Assembly (NCBI GenBank): GCA_015709495.1
Contig: CP054189.1
Location: forward strand, 2,418,001-2,482,000
DNA from: Chthonomonadaceae bacterium
GTDB lineage: Bacteria > Armatimonadota > Fimbriimonadia > Fimbriimonadales > Fimbriimonadaceae
Direction of reading: 5' to 3'
DNA length: 64,000 nt
A program made the position numbers and the translations under genes. Within the stretch, counting starts at the first letter, position 1. Each line of letters starts with the position of its first letter. The notes below the pieces were generated by a model, which saw only the letters and a program-made list of their open reading frames with translations, was not told where the DNA came from and did no database searches. Of the stretch, positions 34,181-43,509 are shown one piece after another.

Positions 34181-37100
34181 ATGTTCAACGCGATTCGATT
34201 GGCAGCCTGGACTTTGGCGCTCCTGCCCGCTCTCACCTGGGCGCAGGACCAAGACCCGCCGAAGCAAGACGCGCCCCCACCAACGACCAGTTGGCTCCTG
34301 AAGGGGGCGACGGTGGTGGTGAAACCGGGCCAAACGCTTGCGGCCACGGATATTCTCGTTCGCGAAGGCAAGATCGTAGCGATCGGTAAGGGCCTTCGCG
34401 CGCCTGCGGGAGTCGAAACCGTCGACTGTACGGGTCTGACCGCCTATGCTGGGTTCATCCACCCGCTCTACCGCGTGAACATCGAGGGCGTAGTGCCCTC
34501 TACGACGGGCTTGTCGGCGGCTGAAATCGCCCGCAAAAGGGATGAGGACCCGCTCTCGAAGAAGTCCCAAAACCTCGCAGGTATAGATACAGCGACTCTC
34601 GAAGCCAAGGACCTCTCGGCGCTTCGCAACTTGGCGCTAGGTGGCTTTACGGCTGCGAACGTCTCGGCTTCCGGGGGTATTTTCGGGCCCCGATCCGCCG
34701 TCGTCGACACGTTCTATCGCTCTGTTGAGAAAGACTCGGTGATGCCCTCCACGTCCACCGTCCCCATTGGGCTTCGCCGCGGAGGTGGATTCGGTTCCTA
34801 TCCAGGCTCGACGATGGGAGTGATCGCCTTTATTCGTCAGGCGTTTTATGACGCCCAGTACCACTCGCGCGTCCTGAAGGCAGTCGCCTCGAAGAAGGCC
34901 GGAGTCGAGGCGCCCGAAGCCGATCCCGCGCTCGAGGCTCTGGCAGGGGTTCTGAGCGGCGCTTCCGTCCCGGTCTTTGAAGACCTCAACGAGGTCAGCG
35001 CATACATGGCCGCCGAGCTCGCCAAGGAGTTCGGCATTCGCCCGGTATTCGTGATGTCTTCCGACTCGGGGAGCCTTCGAAATGTCTTCTCAACCGCTCG
35101 GGCAGTAGTCTTGAGGGGAACGATCCCCAGCCGGCCGCGGATCGACGACTTGGAGAACGCTTCGCTGGGAGCAGTTCGCGCGTACTTCGGCGAAGTGCAA
35201 GCTGGGGCCGAACTGCAAAGGTCCGGCGTTGCGTTTTGCTTTGGACCCAGCAGCGTCGCGAACCCACTTGCGGGGCTTCGCACCTATGTTCGCGGCGGAC
35301 TCGATCGCAACTCCGCGCTCGCTTCTCTCACCACCCGGCCCGCCGAGCTTCTGGGGCTGGCGAACGAGATGGGAACGCTCGAGCAAGGCAAACGCGCCAG
35401 CATTGTGCTCACGCAAGGCGACCTCTTCGATTCCTCCTCCCAGATCATGGCCGTGTTTTCGTCGGGCAAGCGGATCGACTTCGACATGCCCGATCGAAAG
35501 AAGGGCGACGAACTGAAGCCCGACGCGCCTCTCAAGCTCGTTCCCCCGAAATACGGACGCTTCCCCGCCCCTGCCGAGACCGCTCCGGCCTTCCGACTCT
35601 ACCGAAATGCGACGATTTGGACGATGGGACCGCAGGGAGTTCTGAGCAACGCTGACCTGCTAATTCGCGACGGCAAGATTCAGGCGGTGGGCCGAGGCTT
35701 GCAGGTCCCTCAAGGGTGCGAGGTGATCGACGCGAGCGGGATGCACCTCTCGCCCGGCATTTGGGACTGCCATAGCCACACGGGGATCTCGGGAGGGGTG
35801 AACGAAGGCGCGAACATGGTCACGATCGAGTGCCGCATTCAAGACGTCACGGACCACACGCAAATTGGAATCTATCGACAGCTCTCGGGTGGGACGGTCG
35901 GCGCGAACCAGCTTCATGGGTCGGCCAACGCGATCGGCGGGCAATCCTTCACGGTCAAGTGGCGATGGGGCGAGCCTCCAACGCGGTTTGGCGTCGAGGG
36001 CGCCCCTCCCGGCGTCAAGTTCGCCTTGGGCGAGAACCCGATCCGCGAACCTGCGGGAAGGGGCGGCGGCGCCCAAGCGACTCCGGACGGAACCACACTC
36101 CTCACCTGGCGTCCTCAAACGAGGATGGGCGTCGAGGAAGCCATTCGAAGGGCGCTCCAACTCGGAAAGGAATACGCCGAGCAATGGCAGGCCTACCGAG
36201 CGGGCAAGCTCCCTATCGAGCCTCGGCGCGACATTCAACTCGAGGGCCTGGCGGAAATCGTCACTCAGAAGCGATGGGTCCACAGCCACGGCTATCGTCA
36301 GGACGAACTTCTGATGCTGTTGCGCGTCGTCTCGGAGTTCGGCGGAAAACTCGCCACCCTCCAGCACGTCCTTGAAGGCTACAAAATCGCGGACGAGATG
36401 GCGGCCTCAGGGGTTGGGGGCTCTACGTTTGCCGACTGGTGGGGCTACAAGCTCGAAGCCTACGACGCGATCCCGCACAACGCGGCTCTGATGGCGATGC
36501 GGGGCGTCTCGGTGAGCATCAACAGCGACAGCGACAACCACGCCCGAAGGCTCAACCATGAGGCAGCCAAGGCCATACGCTATGGCGGGGTTCCTGCAGA
36601 GAAAGCCCTGAGCTTCGTCACCATCGAGCCGGCAAGGCAACTCGGCATCGACTCGCGTACCGGTTCGCTCGAGCCCGGAAAGGACGCCGACATCGCCGTC
36701 TGGACCGCTGATCCGACGAGCGTTTTCGCGGTGTGCATGCAAACCTACGTCGATGGGGTCCTTAAGTTCGACCGAGATGCCGACGCAAGACAGCGCTCCG
36801 AGAGAATCGAAGAGCTTCAGGCCGCGAAGGAGGCCCTGAGCACCCCTGAGCCTGAGACCGACCCCGACAACCCGTTCGCATCGACGGCATCGGCCGGCAA
36901 CGCCGAAGCTGACGCCGACGAGGGTAAAGCCGAAGTCAAGCCCGCCTCCGAAGGCGGCGCATCCGTCGCCACCGGGCTTGGACCCATTACTGGCTTTCCG
37001 GGAACGGTCCGTTATCCCCGAAAGTCTTTCCTGATCCGGGGCGCGACGCTTCACCCGATGGTTGCCGAGCCTTTCGTCGGTGACCTCTTAGTGGGCGCAG

Positions 37101-38299
37101 ACGGCCGGATCGCCCAAATGGGCGCGAACCTGAGTCCAGAAGGGGTTGAAGTCATCGACGGCAGCGGCAAACACGTCTACCCCGGACTTATCGACTCTTC
37201 CACGACCCTCGGGCTTATGGAGATCGGACAAGTTCCGCAAAGCGACGACTCCGTCGAAAAGGGCGACTTCCACCCCGACTACAGGGTTGAGCGGACGATC
37301 AACGCAGAACATCAGACCCTTGCGGTCGCTCGCGCCCAGGGCGTCCTGACGGCGCTCGTGCGGCAATCGGTGGGTTCAGGCATAGCCGGACAAGCGGCCG
37401 TCATCAACACCGAAGGCTACACGTATGAGGACATAGCCATCCAAGGCGGTGTTGCGATGGTTGCCTCTGCGGGCGGCGGCGGCTTCGCCAGGTTCGAAGA
37501 GGAAGAGAGCCACGTTCATATCGACGAGATGTACGAGGCCGGGGCCCAGGGTCGCGGAGGCCAGGCGGGCCGTCAAGGACCCTCCTACGAACGCCTGAAT
37601 CGGGCCCTCAAGGAGACCCGCGAGTATCTGGAGCAGCGCGCCAAGGCCACCCCTGGGGGTCCGGTTCCCTTCGATGCTCGGTACGAGGCGATGGTTCCCG
37701 TGCTCGAAGGCAAGATGCCCGTGATGATCGCCGCGAACAGCGCGCAGGACATGAAGGCGGCAGTGGCTTGGGCCGAGGAGCAGAAGGTTCGGGTCCAGCT
37801 CTATGGTTGCTCGGGTGCGGGCGAGATCGCCGATTGGCTCGCCGAAAAGAAGGTCCCGATCATACTGAGCGCAGTTTTCAGCATGCCGGGCGCCGACCTT
37901 CCAACCGAGAGCTTTTACGCTCTCCCCGCTAAACTCGCCAAAGCCGGAGTGAGGTTCTGCCTCTCCACCAACGACTCCCACGACGTTCGGCAACTTCGTG
38001 AGCACGCGGGTTTCGCCGCGGCATTCGGACTGAAGCGCGAAGACGCGCTGCGCTCCGTCACGCTCTGGGCAGCCGAGATCCTTGGAATGGCCGACCGCAT
38101 CGGCTCTCTCCGTCCGGGACTCGAGGCAACGTTCGTGCTCGTGAGCGGCGACCTTCTCGAAACCCGAACCGTCGTCGAGAAGGCATGGATCTCTGGCCGA
38201 GAGGTCGGGTTGCAAAGCAAGCAGTCTTTACTTTATGATAAATATCGATTCCGCCCCCTCCCCACATTAGGCGGGACTACGGGTGGTTCAAAGGAGTAA
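34181..38299 (+). CDS. Exported three-module amidohydrolase
   Basis: A 1372-residue protein with signal peptide (MFNAIRLAAWTLALLPALTWAQ) and three successive amidohydrolase modules. Each opens with the beta-sandwich I-R-x-G-K-I-x-A-x-G type strand: about 38-450, 470-885 and 949-1360. Only module 2 keeps metal ligands (CHSH at about 530-533, the VHSHGY histidines near 700, and SINSDSDNH later). In module 1 the equivalent site reads AGFIHPLY and in module 3 PGLIDSST, so both look catalytically dead. Each module ends in the G-x-L-x-x-G-K/L-x-A-D/T-F/I-V strand. The substrate is unknown. It is followed directly by a DinB gene. Confidence 0.88.
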   Translation: MFNAIRLAAWTLALLPALTWAQDQDPPKQDAPPPTTSWLLKGATVVVKPGQTLAATDILVREGKIVAIGKGLRAPAGVETVDCTGLTAYAGFIHPLYRVNIEGVVPSTTGLSAAEIARKRDEDPLSKKSQNLAGIDTATLEAKDLSALRNLALGGFTAANVSASGGIFGPRSAVVDTFYRSVEKDSVMPSTSTVPIGLRRGGGFGSYPGSTMGVIAFIRQAFYDAQYHSRVLKAVASKKAGVEAPEADPALEALAGVLSGASVPVFEDLNEVSAYMAAELAKEFGIRPVFVMSSDSGSLRNVFSTARAVVLRGTIPSRPRIDDLENASLGAVRAYFGEVQAGAELQRSGVAFCFGPSSVANPLAGLRTYVRGGLDRNSALASLTTRPAELLGLANEMGTLEQGKRASIVLTQGDLFDSSSQIMAVFSSGKRIDFDMPDRKKGDELKPDAPLKLVPPKYGRFPAPAETAPAFRLYRNATIWTMGPQGVLSNADLLIRDGKIQAVGRGLQVPQGCEVIDASGMHLSPGIWDCHSHTGISGGVNEGANMVTIECRIQDVTDHTQIGIYRQLSGGTVGANQLHGSANAIGGQSFTVKWRWGEPPTRFGVEGAPPGVKFALGENPIREPAGRGGGAQATPDGTTLLTWRPQTRMGVEEAIRRALQLGKEYAEQWQAYRAGKLPIEPRRDIQLEGLAEIVTQKRWVHSHGYRQDELLMLLRVVSEFGGKLATLQHVLEGYKIADEMAASGVGGSTFADWWGYKLEAYDAIPHNAALMAMRGVSVSINSDSDNHARRLNHEAAKAIRYGGVPAEKALSFVTIEPARQLGIDSRTGSLEPGKDADIAVWTADPTSVFAVCMQTYVDGVLKFDRDADARQRSERIEELQAAKEALSTPEPETDPDNPFASTASAGNAEADADEGKAEVKPASEGGASVATGLGPITGFPGTVRYPRKSFLIRGATLHPMVAEPFVGDLLVGADGRIAQMGANLSPEGVEVIDGSGKHVYPGLIDSSTTLGLMEIGQVPQSDDSVEKGDFHPDYRVERTINAEHQTLAVARAQGVLTALVRQSVGSGIAGQAAVINTEGYTYEDIAIQGGVAMVASAGGGGFARFEEEESHVHIDEMYEAGAQGRGGQAGRQGPSYERLNRALKETREYLEQRAKATPGGPVPFDARYEAMVPVLEGKMPVMIAANSAQDMKAAVAWAEEQKVRVQLYGCSGAGEIADWLAEKKVPIILSAVFSMPGADLPTESFYALPAKLAKAGVRFCLSTNDSHDVRQLREHAGFAAAFGLKREDALRSVTLWAAEILGMADRIGSLRPGLEATFVLVSGDLLETRTVVEKAWISGREVGLQSKQSLLYDKYRFRPLPTLGGTTGGSKE

Positions 38300-38303
38300 C
38301 CTC

Positions 38304-38816
38304 ATGTCTGCAACTGCTACCGACGTATCTCATCAGCAACTGATTGACCTTTGTGTGTCCGATCTCAGGTCGTCTCAGGCCCGCGTCCTGGAGACGTTCA
38401 AGTTCATCCCCGACGACAAACTCACCTGGTCGCCCGCCCCGCAGGCAAAGAGCGGTCTCAGGCTTATGGCTCACCTCGCGGTCTCGAACTCCGGGATTTC
38501 GCAGCTACTGGAGGGCGGTTCGCTTCCCATTTCGAACTTTGAAGAGCTCGAACGCTTCGTGGAAGAGCAAGAGAGGCAGATCAATACTCGGGAGCAAGCG
38601 GTCGAGGCGTTCAACCAATCGTGCGACGCCTATGAGCGAGCGATTCGTCAGGTCCCTGAGGGCGACCGCGATAAGCTTCTCGGTGTGGGCGAATTGCAGG
38701 CGCCCGCCTCGTTCTATATGCGTCTGGCAGGAATCCACCACCACTCCCATGCCTCCCAGATCGACTACTTGCAGACCTGCTGGGGCGATCTGATTCCCCA
38801 CTTCCCTCATTCGTAG
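38304..38816 (+). CDS. DinB-family protein
   Basis: A 170-residue DinB-fold protein: four helices with LMAHLAVSNSGISQLLEG near the first metal histidine and IHHHSHASQIDYLQTCW supplying the C-terminal H-x3-H-x2-Q pattern. Such proteins use a nickel or zinc site, often for thiol transfer. The start is ATG 38304 with AAGGAG 6 nt upstream; it lies 4 bp after the amidohydrolase stop, so the two are co-transcribed. Confidence 0.85.
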   Translation: MSATATDVSHQQLIDLCVSDLRSSQARVLETFKFIPDDKLTWSPAPQAKSGLRLMAHLAVSNSGISQLLEGGSLPISNFEELERFVEEQERQINTREQAVEAFNQSCDAYERAIRQVPEGDRDKLLGVGELQAPASFYMRLAGIHHHSHASQIDYLQTCWGDLIPHFPHS

Positions 38817-38901
38817 GCTGCGCTCCCCTCTCGGGCGCCCGGTTCTCCGAACGGTGCGTCCTCGCCACGAGCTTCCGCCAAATCGGAACCCAAAGAAACG
38901 G

Positions 38902-38933
38902 AAAAGCGCAGACAAGGTTTCCCTTGCCTGCGC
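38902..38933 (-). terminator. Intrinsic terminator of PEP-CTERM gene
   Basis: GCGCAG-A-CAAGG (38906-38917) pairs with CCTTG-C-CTGCGC (38922-38933), with one mismatch and a tight loop. On the minus strand it is followed by TTTTCCGTTTCTTT. It lies 46 bp after the PEP-CTERM stop codon. Confidence 0.8.
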
Positions 38934-38978
38934 ACTCTCCCTTATCGAAGGACGATTGGCTGCCCGGGTCGCAGAAGC

Positions 38979-39764
38979 TCAGGCCTTCTTGCGGCGGCGG
39001 ACGAGCATCGCGACGCCGAGGCTAAGAGCCGCCAGCGACGCAGGCTCCGGCACGGCGGTTCCCCAACCGGTCTCGCCCGAGTATGCGGCGCGGATGTTGT
39101 AGTCGACGTCGTCAGCCACTGGATCGTACGTCGGGGGAATCCAACCCGCAGGCCGATCCACGAAATCCAGATGCCCGCGCACGACGCCTTGCTCGCCGAC
39201 CAGATTGAACTGCTGAGCAATGTATCCGCCGACGATAAAGCCCTCAGCTTCGACGACGTAGGAGTTCCAGTCGGAAACGCCGTAAAGCGACGCGTTGCGA
39301 ATCTCGAGCGCCCACAGCAAGGTGTAGGGGATGCCCAATCCCGGGATCGCTCCGAAGATCGCCAAGTCAGGCGCTGCGGCGAGTCCGCCGGTACCCACCA
39401 GGCTCACATCGATCGTCCCACCGGGGCCGACGTAAGGCGCATCCTGACCCGTGAACATCAGGCACATCGTAATGTCGCCACCAAACGAGCCGCCCGCGTT
39501 GAACACCGGATACACCGGGGGCGTGGGCCAAAACGGCCAGTAGCCGGTGACCTCAGTGTCGAACTCCGACGCCGAATAGAAAAGCGTATCGGGGGCTAAC
39601 CCGTTCGTCGAGTATTCGACCGCGCCGTCTCCGTTGAACGCTCCGAAGTTGAAGTCATGCCCCATGATGTTGGGGAACAGGGGAAACGCGAACGCAAGGG
39701 CCCCGGCAAAGGCCAGGCCGGCGGTCGCGCCAAGGCGACGAAATGCTCCGCTCTCTCGATACAT
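38979..39764 (-). CDS. PEP-CTERM sorting-domain protein
   Basis: A 261-residue exported protein with a hydrophobic leader (LGATAGLAFAGALAFAF) and C-terminal VPEPAS, hydrophobic span, VRRRKKA. The body is rich in Gly, Pro and aromatic residues (TGYWPFWPTPPVYPVF), with no enzyme motif. AAGGAGG lies well placed before the ATG. It is a single gene with its own terminator. Confidence 0.88.
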   Translation of the reverse strand: MYRESGAFRRLGATAGLAFAGALAFAFPLFPNIMGHDFNFGAFNGDGAVEYSTNGLAPDTLFYSASEFDTEVTGYWPFWPTPPVYPVFNAGGSFGGDITMCLMFTGQDAPYVGPGGTIDVSLVGTGGLAAAPDLAIFGAIPGLGIPYTLLWALEIRNASLYGVSDWNSYVVEAEGFIVGGYIAQQFNLVGEQGVVRGHLDFVDRPAGWIPPTYDPVADDVDYNIRAAYSGETGWGTAVPEPASLAALSLGVAMLVRRRKKA

Positions 39765-39978
39765 ATCAATCCTCCTTCGTCAATCCACGCGATTGAACGA
39801 TCTCATTATACGACGTCCCAATGCAGGCTTCTTTGACAAAACTGAACAGATTGAGTTGTGAGAGTAATTCAGGCAATTCTTACAGGTATTGACCGGAGGC
39901 AGGACCTTAGGGTTGATTCCAGGCGATCTGCAAGCCCCTCGACTTGCAAGAAGCGCGCGGCTAGGCGATACTAACGTC

Positions 39979-40323
39979 ATGAGTGGCATGACGGTGCAAC
40001 TGGGCGACCTGGACTTCTCCGGAGTCGCTCCCATCGAGGAGTGGGCGGCACCAGGCGGGGAGTGCCTGTTCGCAGCGATGGTCCGACCCGACCCTGAGAA
40101 GCGGCCCGCAGACTTCAAGGTCGTGTACTTCGGTGAATCTGCCAACCTCTCCAGCGCCGACCAATTGCGCGAGAACCCCAAATTCCGGTGCTGGGTCAGC
40201 GAGGCAGGGAGCCTTAGCAACTTGTTCATCGGGACGATCGCAGTACCCGGAGTCGACGAGGACACGCGCAAGCGATGGGTTCGCGGCCTTTGCGACCAGT
40301 ACCATCCGATCTGCAATTGGTAA
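39979..40323 (+). CDS. Conserved hypothetical protein, FGES...NW family
   Basis: A 114-residue protein: PADFKVVYFGESANLSS, then CWVSEAGSLSNLFIG and a C-terminal RKRWVRGLCDQYHPICNW. It resembles a widespread uncharacterised family with a GIY-YIG-like opening (Y-x-G-E-S) and a final Y-x-P-x-C-N; a relation to GIY-YIG nucleases is only a guess. The start ATG 39979 is preceded 6 nt upstream by GATACT (39967-39972). Its last 112 bp recur as a separate truncated copy at 41776. The 288 bp that follow contain no gene that I can support. Confidence 0.65.
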   Translation: MSGMTVQLGDLDFSGVAPIEEWAAPGGECLFAAMVRPDPEKRPADFKVVYFGESANLSSADQLRENPKFRCWVSEAGSLSNLFIGTIAVPGVDEDTRKRWVRGLCDQYHPICNW

Positions 40324-40611
40324 TGATTCGCGTGAAGCAAGGCGAACGCTGGCAGGACTGCATAGCGTCCCTCGGCCCTCAAAAGGTCGAGAGATGTCTT
40401 GGGCCAGGGCTCTCACGTTGTCCTGGATCCGTCCCGTACTTAAATCCTGCTCCCAGTGTCAATATCGACATTCTCAATGGTTCTGCCCATGAGTCGGGCC
40501 TCCAGGGTTCGTCTGGCGCAGCGCCGAACGAACGACCGCGGGTGGCCGTCCATTCAGTATCAAGAGAACATCCTTCGTCAATAAGCAAAGCGAGAATCTG
40601 GAGGATTCAGA

Positions 40612-41070
40612 ATGCAACCGAGAACCATCGCGGACGGCCGACATCCGCGCCTACGCAGGCTTGATCGATTTGTTTGGGCTGCCCTCAGCCTTCTTGTTGC
40701 TGGTGTCGCGGCCATGTTCATTATCGTTCAGGTAACTCGCCTCTTTGGGTTGCTCCAGCCCCTCAGCGACTTCGGCATGCTGAAGCTCGACCTTCTCCAG
40801 GCCGTTGTTTGGGGCTGCCTTGTCGCCCTGATCGGGACCCCATTTCTTTTGCGGGGAACACGTGCCGCAATCGTGCTCATGGTCGTTTGTCTTTTGGCAA
40901 CACAGGGCTTGCTCGTGATGACTGTTCTCTATTTCCTAGGTGCCTTGAACAGCACGGTGGCAAGTGATGCACACCTTGAGCTCTATCCGACTGCGGCCTT
41001 GGTGCCCCTGACGGTTGGACTAGCCATGGCTTTCAAGCGGGTATCGCTCTCACAATGGGCAGGTGAGTGA
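40612..41070 (+). CDS. Four-span membrane protein
   Basis: A 152-residue protein with a basic N-terminus and four hydrophobic spans (about 22-47, 62-80, 85-107 and 128-143). No family is recognised. It overlaps the pseudopilin reading frame region by a few bases and is likely co-transcribed with it. Both genes lie in the segment between the full-length gene at 39979 and its duplicated 3' fragment, which suggests they came in together. Confidence 0.6.
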   Translation: MQPRTIADGRHPRLRRLDRFVWAALSLLVAGVAAMFIIVQVTRLFGLLQPLSDFGMLKLDLLQAVVWGCLVALIGTPFLLRGTRAAIVLMVVCLLATQGLLVMTVLYFLGALNSTVASDAHLELYPTAALVPLTVGLAMAFKRVSLSQWAGE

Positions 41071-41074
41071 GCTA

Positions 41075-41710
41075 ATGAAGAGACGAGCGTTCACTCTTGT
41101 AGAGATTCTCGCTGTGATCGGGATCATTGCTTTGCTAGCTGCAGTTGTGTTTCCAGTGTTCGCAAGGGCTCGCAAGAGAGCGCTTGAAGTTCCCGATATT
41201 TCAAATATGCGACAGATCTATCTGGCCGTCACCATGTACGAGGCCGACAACGCGGAGGACTCGCCCCTGACTCTGGTCGAGGTTGAACCTTATGTTGGCT
41301 CGCGGGACCTCTTTGCTTCTAACAACGACAGGTGGCGGACGCCGATGGGAAATGGCCTGTGGTCAGCAACACCTTTGATCCCCTGTATCTTTTGGTACTC
41401 TCCGTTCAAAATAAGCTTTGCGTATCTTCGAACCTTTCCCCCTTACAACGAAGATGTTTCCACCTGGAAACCAAAACGCGCAGACGCCAAAGTTGGGATG
41501 CTGGCGAGCCCCTACTCGGGAGACGTTGGGAGCCATGGTGCCCGAGACGCCTATCTTTGTGGAGACCTAGGCAAGGAGCCCAGTGGTTCCATTGGTCCCG
41601 TTATGGAGGGTCCGATTCTGCGGATCAACATGGATGGGTCCTTCTTTAGGCTCCCAAAGAACCGCAATCCAATGATCGGAAACCCTGACGACCTGTTCTT
41701 CAATCGGTAG
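41075..41710 (+). CDS. Type IV pseudopilin-like protein
   Basis: A 211-residue protein with a class III prepilin leader and helix: MKRRAFTLVEILAVIGIIAL. Cleavage after Ala-5 would leave Phe-1 methylated by PilD, and Glu of FTLVE is the conserved +5 residue. The segment PVFARARKRA matches the Armatimonadota/Planctomycetes family of secreted pseudopilin-like proteins with a beta-rich C-terminal domain. It could belong to a type II secretion or pilus system; no other pilus genes are near. The GTG at 41063 is an alternative start. Confidence 0.8.
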   Translation: MKRRAFTLVEILAVIGIIALLAAVVFPVFARARKRALEVPDISNMRQIYLAVTMYEADNAEDSPLTLVEVEPYVGSRDLFASNNDRWRTPMGNGLWSATPLIPCIFWYSPFKISFAYLRTFPPYNEDVSTWKPKRADAKVGMLASPYSGDVGSHGARDAYLCGDLGKEPSGSIGPVMEGPILRINMDGSFFRLPKNRNPMIGNPDDLFFNR

Positions 41711-41775
41711 GCGTAGGAGGATAGGCCGTAGATACCAGTCGGAATTGATTTTTTTGAGAAGTTGGGGGGCATTCA

Positions 41776-41888
41776 GCCTTAGCAACTTGTTCATCGGCAC
41801 GATCGCAGTACCCGGTGTCGACGAGGACACGCGCAAGCGATGGGTTCGCGGCCTTTGCGACCAGTACCATCCGATTTGCAATTGGTAG
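41776..41888 (+). pseudogene. Truncated 3' copy of the gene at 39979
   Basis: 112 bp match 40211-40322 with only three substitutions, encoding the final 36-37 residues (SLSNLFIGTIAVPG... to ICNW) and ending in a stop. There is no start codon or 5' part. It is a duplicated gene end left beside the pseudopilin gene. Confidence 0.85.
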
Positions 41889-41908
41889 GGTGCCGATCCC
41901 CCACCCTC

Positions 41909-42520
41909 TCACTCGCCAGCCGAGCCCTGATTCCAGAAGTACCAGTTCGGCATTCCCAAAAGGTCGCGTTCAGCAATCAGTTCGAATCCCAGCTTCAAGT
42001 ACTTCGGAACGTTCGCCTCATCGTGGGTATCCAGCGCCACGCCCCTAACCCCTGGCAACGACGCCGATAGCTCATGCACACGACTCAGCAGCGACTTGCC
42101 GACGCCACGACCTTGGGCATCAGCCGATACACCGATCGCGGCGACGTAAAGATGAGGCTCTTTGGGCCGGGTCTCGTCTTGCACCTGATCGTAGGCCTCG
42201 AATAGATTCCTGCCGTTCGCCGACATCTTCGCCTCCATCGCTTTCCATCGCTGCTCGAACTCAGGGGGAAACCCCTCGGCTTCCGGGAGGACAACCGTCG
42301 CCGCGCCGATCACGACGCCTTGCTCGATCGCCGCGAAGCCCGGCTGCCCACAAGCAACGCGGAACCCGACAGAGACGCCGAAGAGTTCGTGGAGCATCTC
42401 ATGCCGAGGAAGCTCCGCGTCTGCGAACACCCTCGAAAGAAACGGATACTCGTGAAACGAGGCGGCAAGGACACGAATCGCGCCTTCTTCTGTGGACTTG
42501 GACAGGGGCTCGATGAGCAC
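41909..42520 (-). CDS. GNAT-family N-acetyltransferase
   Basis: A 203-residue acetyltransferase. The acetyl-CoA-binding motif A is LYVAAIGVSADAQGRGVGKSLL (Q/R-x-x-G-x-G/A at QGRGVGKS), and the motif B end is NVPKYLKLGFELI. The acceptor is unknown. It converges on the duplicated gene fragment. The 278 bp upstream to the next gene show only weak unconvincing frames. Confidence 0.88.
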   Translation of the reverse strand: MLIEPLSKSTEEGAIRVLAASFHEYPFLSRVFADAELPRHEMLHELFGVSVGFRVACGQPGFAAIEQGVVIGAATVVLPEAEGFPPEFEQRWKAMEAKMSANGRNLFEAYDQVQDETRPKEPHLYVAAIGVSADAQGRGVGKSLLSRVHELSASLPGVRGVALDTHDEANVPKYLKLGFELIAERDLLGMPNWYFWNQGSAGE

Positions 42521-42798
42521 TCGATCATGCTATCGCCACAAGGCGGTGGACCACAAGGGGGCGGCCGCTTTGAGTCGGATGAAGCGGGACTTCCGGCCCC
42601 CGAACGGCATCGATGCCCTCCGGAAGGATTTGCCGAGCGCGCGGCTGAGTCGGCCAAAGGGGCTTCCGGAGGAAGCCTACGCCCAACTCACCCGTGTGCA
42701 AAGTTGACAAGTCAGTATTTGCGTCACAATCTCCGGGCCAAGCGACAACTTCACTATGCCGCTCTTTGCGGACTGACTGAGTTGAAAGGAGATAAGAG

Positions 42799-43509
42799 AT
42801 GAATCGAAAATGCATGGCGCTGGCGGCAGCTTGCGCCCTCTTGGCGGGCGCGGCCCTTGCCGCGGACAAGAAGGTAGTCGTGAACCCCATTCTGGTGGCC
42901 AAGTCCGACGGGTCTGCTCGGGCAGCCTTTGCCGCCTACGAGGTCTATGCCGACAAGATTTGGGACCAAGCCAACATCATGATCGACTTCTTGGCGCCGA
43001 CGTATCTCGACGATACGGCTTATTGGGCGTTTGATTACAGCAACGCCTGGAGCCTGGTCACTGATCCCGGCCACGGCCAATCCGGCGATGCCCTGACCAT
43101 CAACGCCTTTTTTGTGGACCACATTTACAACGCCAGCGTCTACGGCTTCGCCTACTACGACCAGCCGTACATGGTGTTGGACGTGCAGAACATTCTCGGG
43201 TATTCGGCCCTGGGCCGCGTCGACACGTTCTCGCATGAACTGGGCCACAACCTGTACCTGCCCCACTACGACGTCGCCAACCCCGGAGACCCCAACGCGG
43301 CGGACCACTTGATGGCATCCGGAGGCATTCGGAATATCCCTCAGGACCTCGGCGACGTTGCACCCGACGGCAACGGATGGGACCTTCTTGGCGCAGACGA
43401 GATCGATACCGCTCGGGCGAGCCGCTTTGCCCAGGCGGTTCCCGAACCGGCAACCCTGGCCGTGCTGGGCGCGGGGCTTGCGATCCTTAGCCGACGGCGA
43501 AGGAAGTGA
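42799..43509 (+). CDS. PEP-CTERM zincin metalloprotease
   Basis: A 236-residue exported protein with signal peptide (CMALAAACALLAGAALA), a metzincin-like zinc motif HELGHNLYLPH near residues 150-160 with catalytic Glu, and a C-terminal VPEPAT, hydrophobic span, SRRRRK. It therefore combines protease catalysis with the exosortase sorting signal. An SD AAAGGAG lies 8 nt before ATG 42799. HLMASGG after the zinc site resembles a Met-turn. It overlaps the following gene by 4 bp. Confidence 0.85.
   Translation: MNRKCMALAAACALLAGAALAADKKVVVNPILVAKSDGSARAAFAAYEVYADKIWDQANIMIDFLAPTYLDDTAYWAFDYSNAWSLVTDPGHGQSGDALTINAFFVDHIYNASVYGFAYYDQPYMVLDVQNILGYSALGRVDTFSHELGHNLYLPHYDVANPGDPNAADHLMASGGIRNIPQDLGDVAPDGNGWDLLGADEIDTARASRFAQAVPEPATLAVLGAGLAILSRRRRK

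Noticed and set aside
42492-42707. A 71-codon frame between the GNAT gene and the PEP-CTERM protease
   Set aside because: It starts inside the GNAT gene on the other strand, has no ribosome-binding site and no recognisable pattern.
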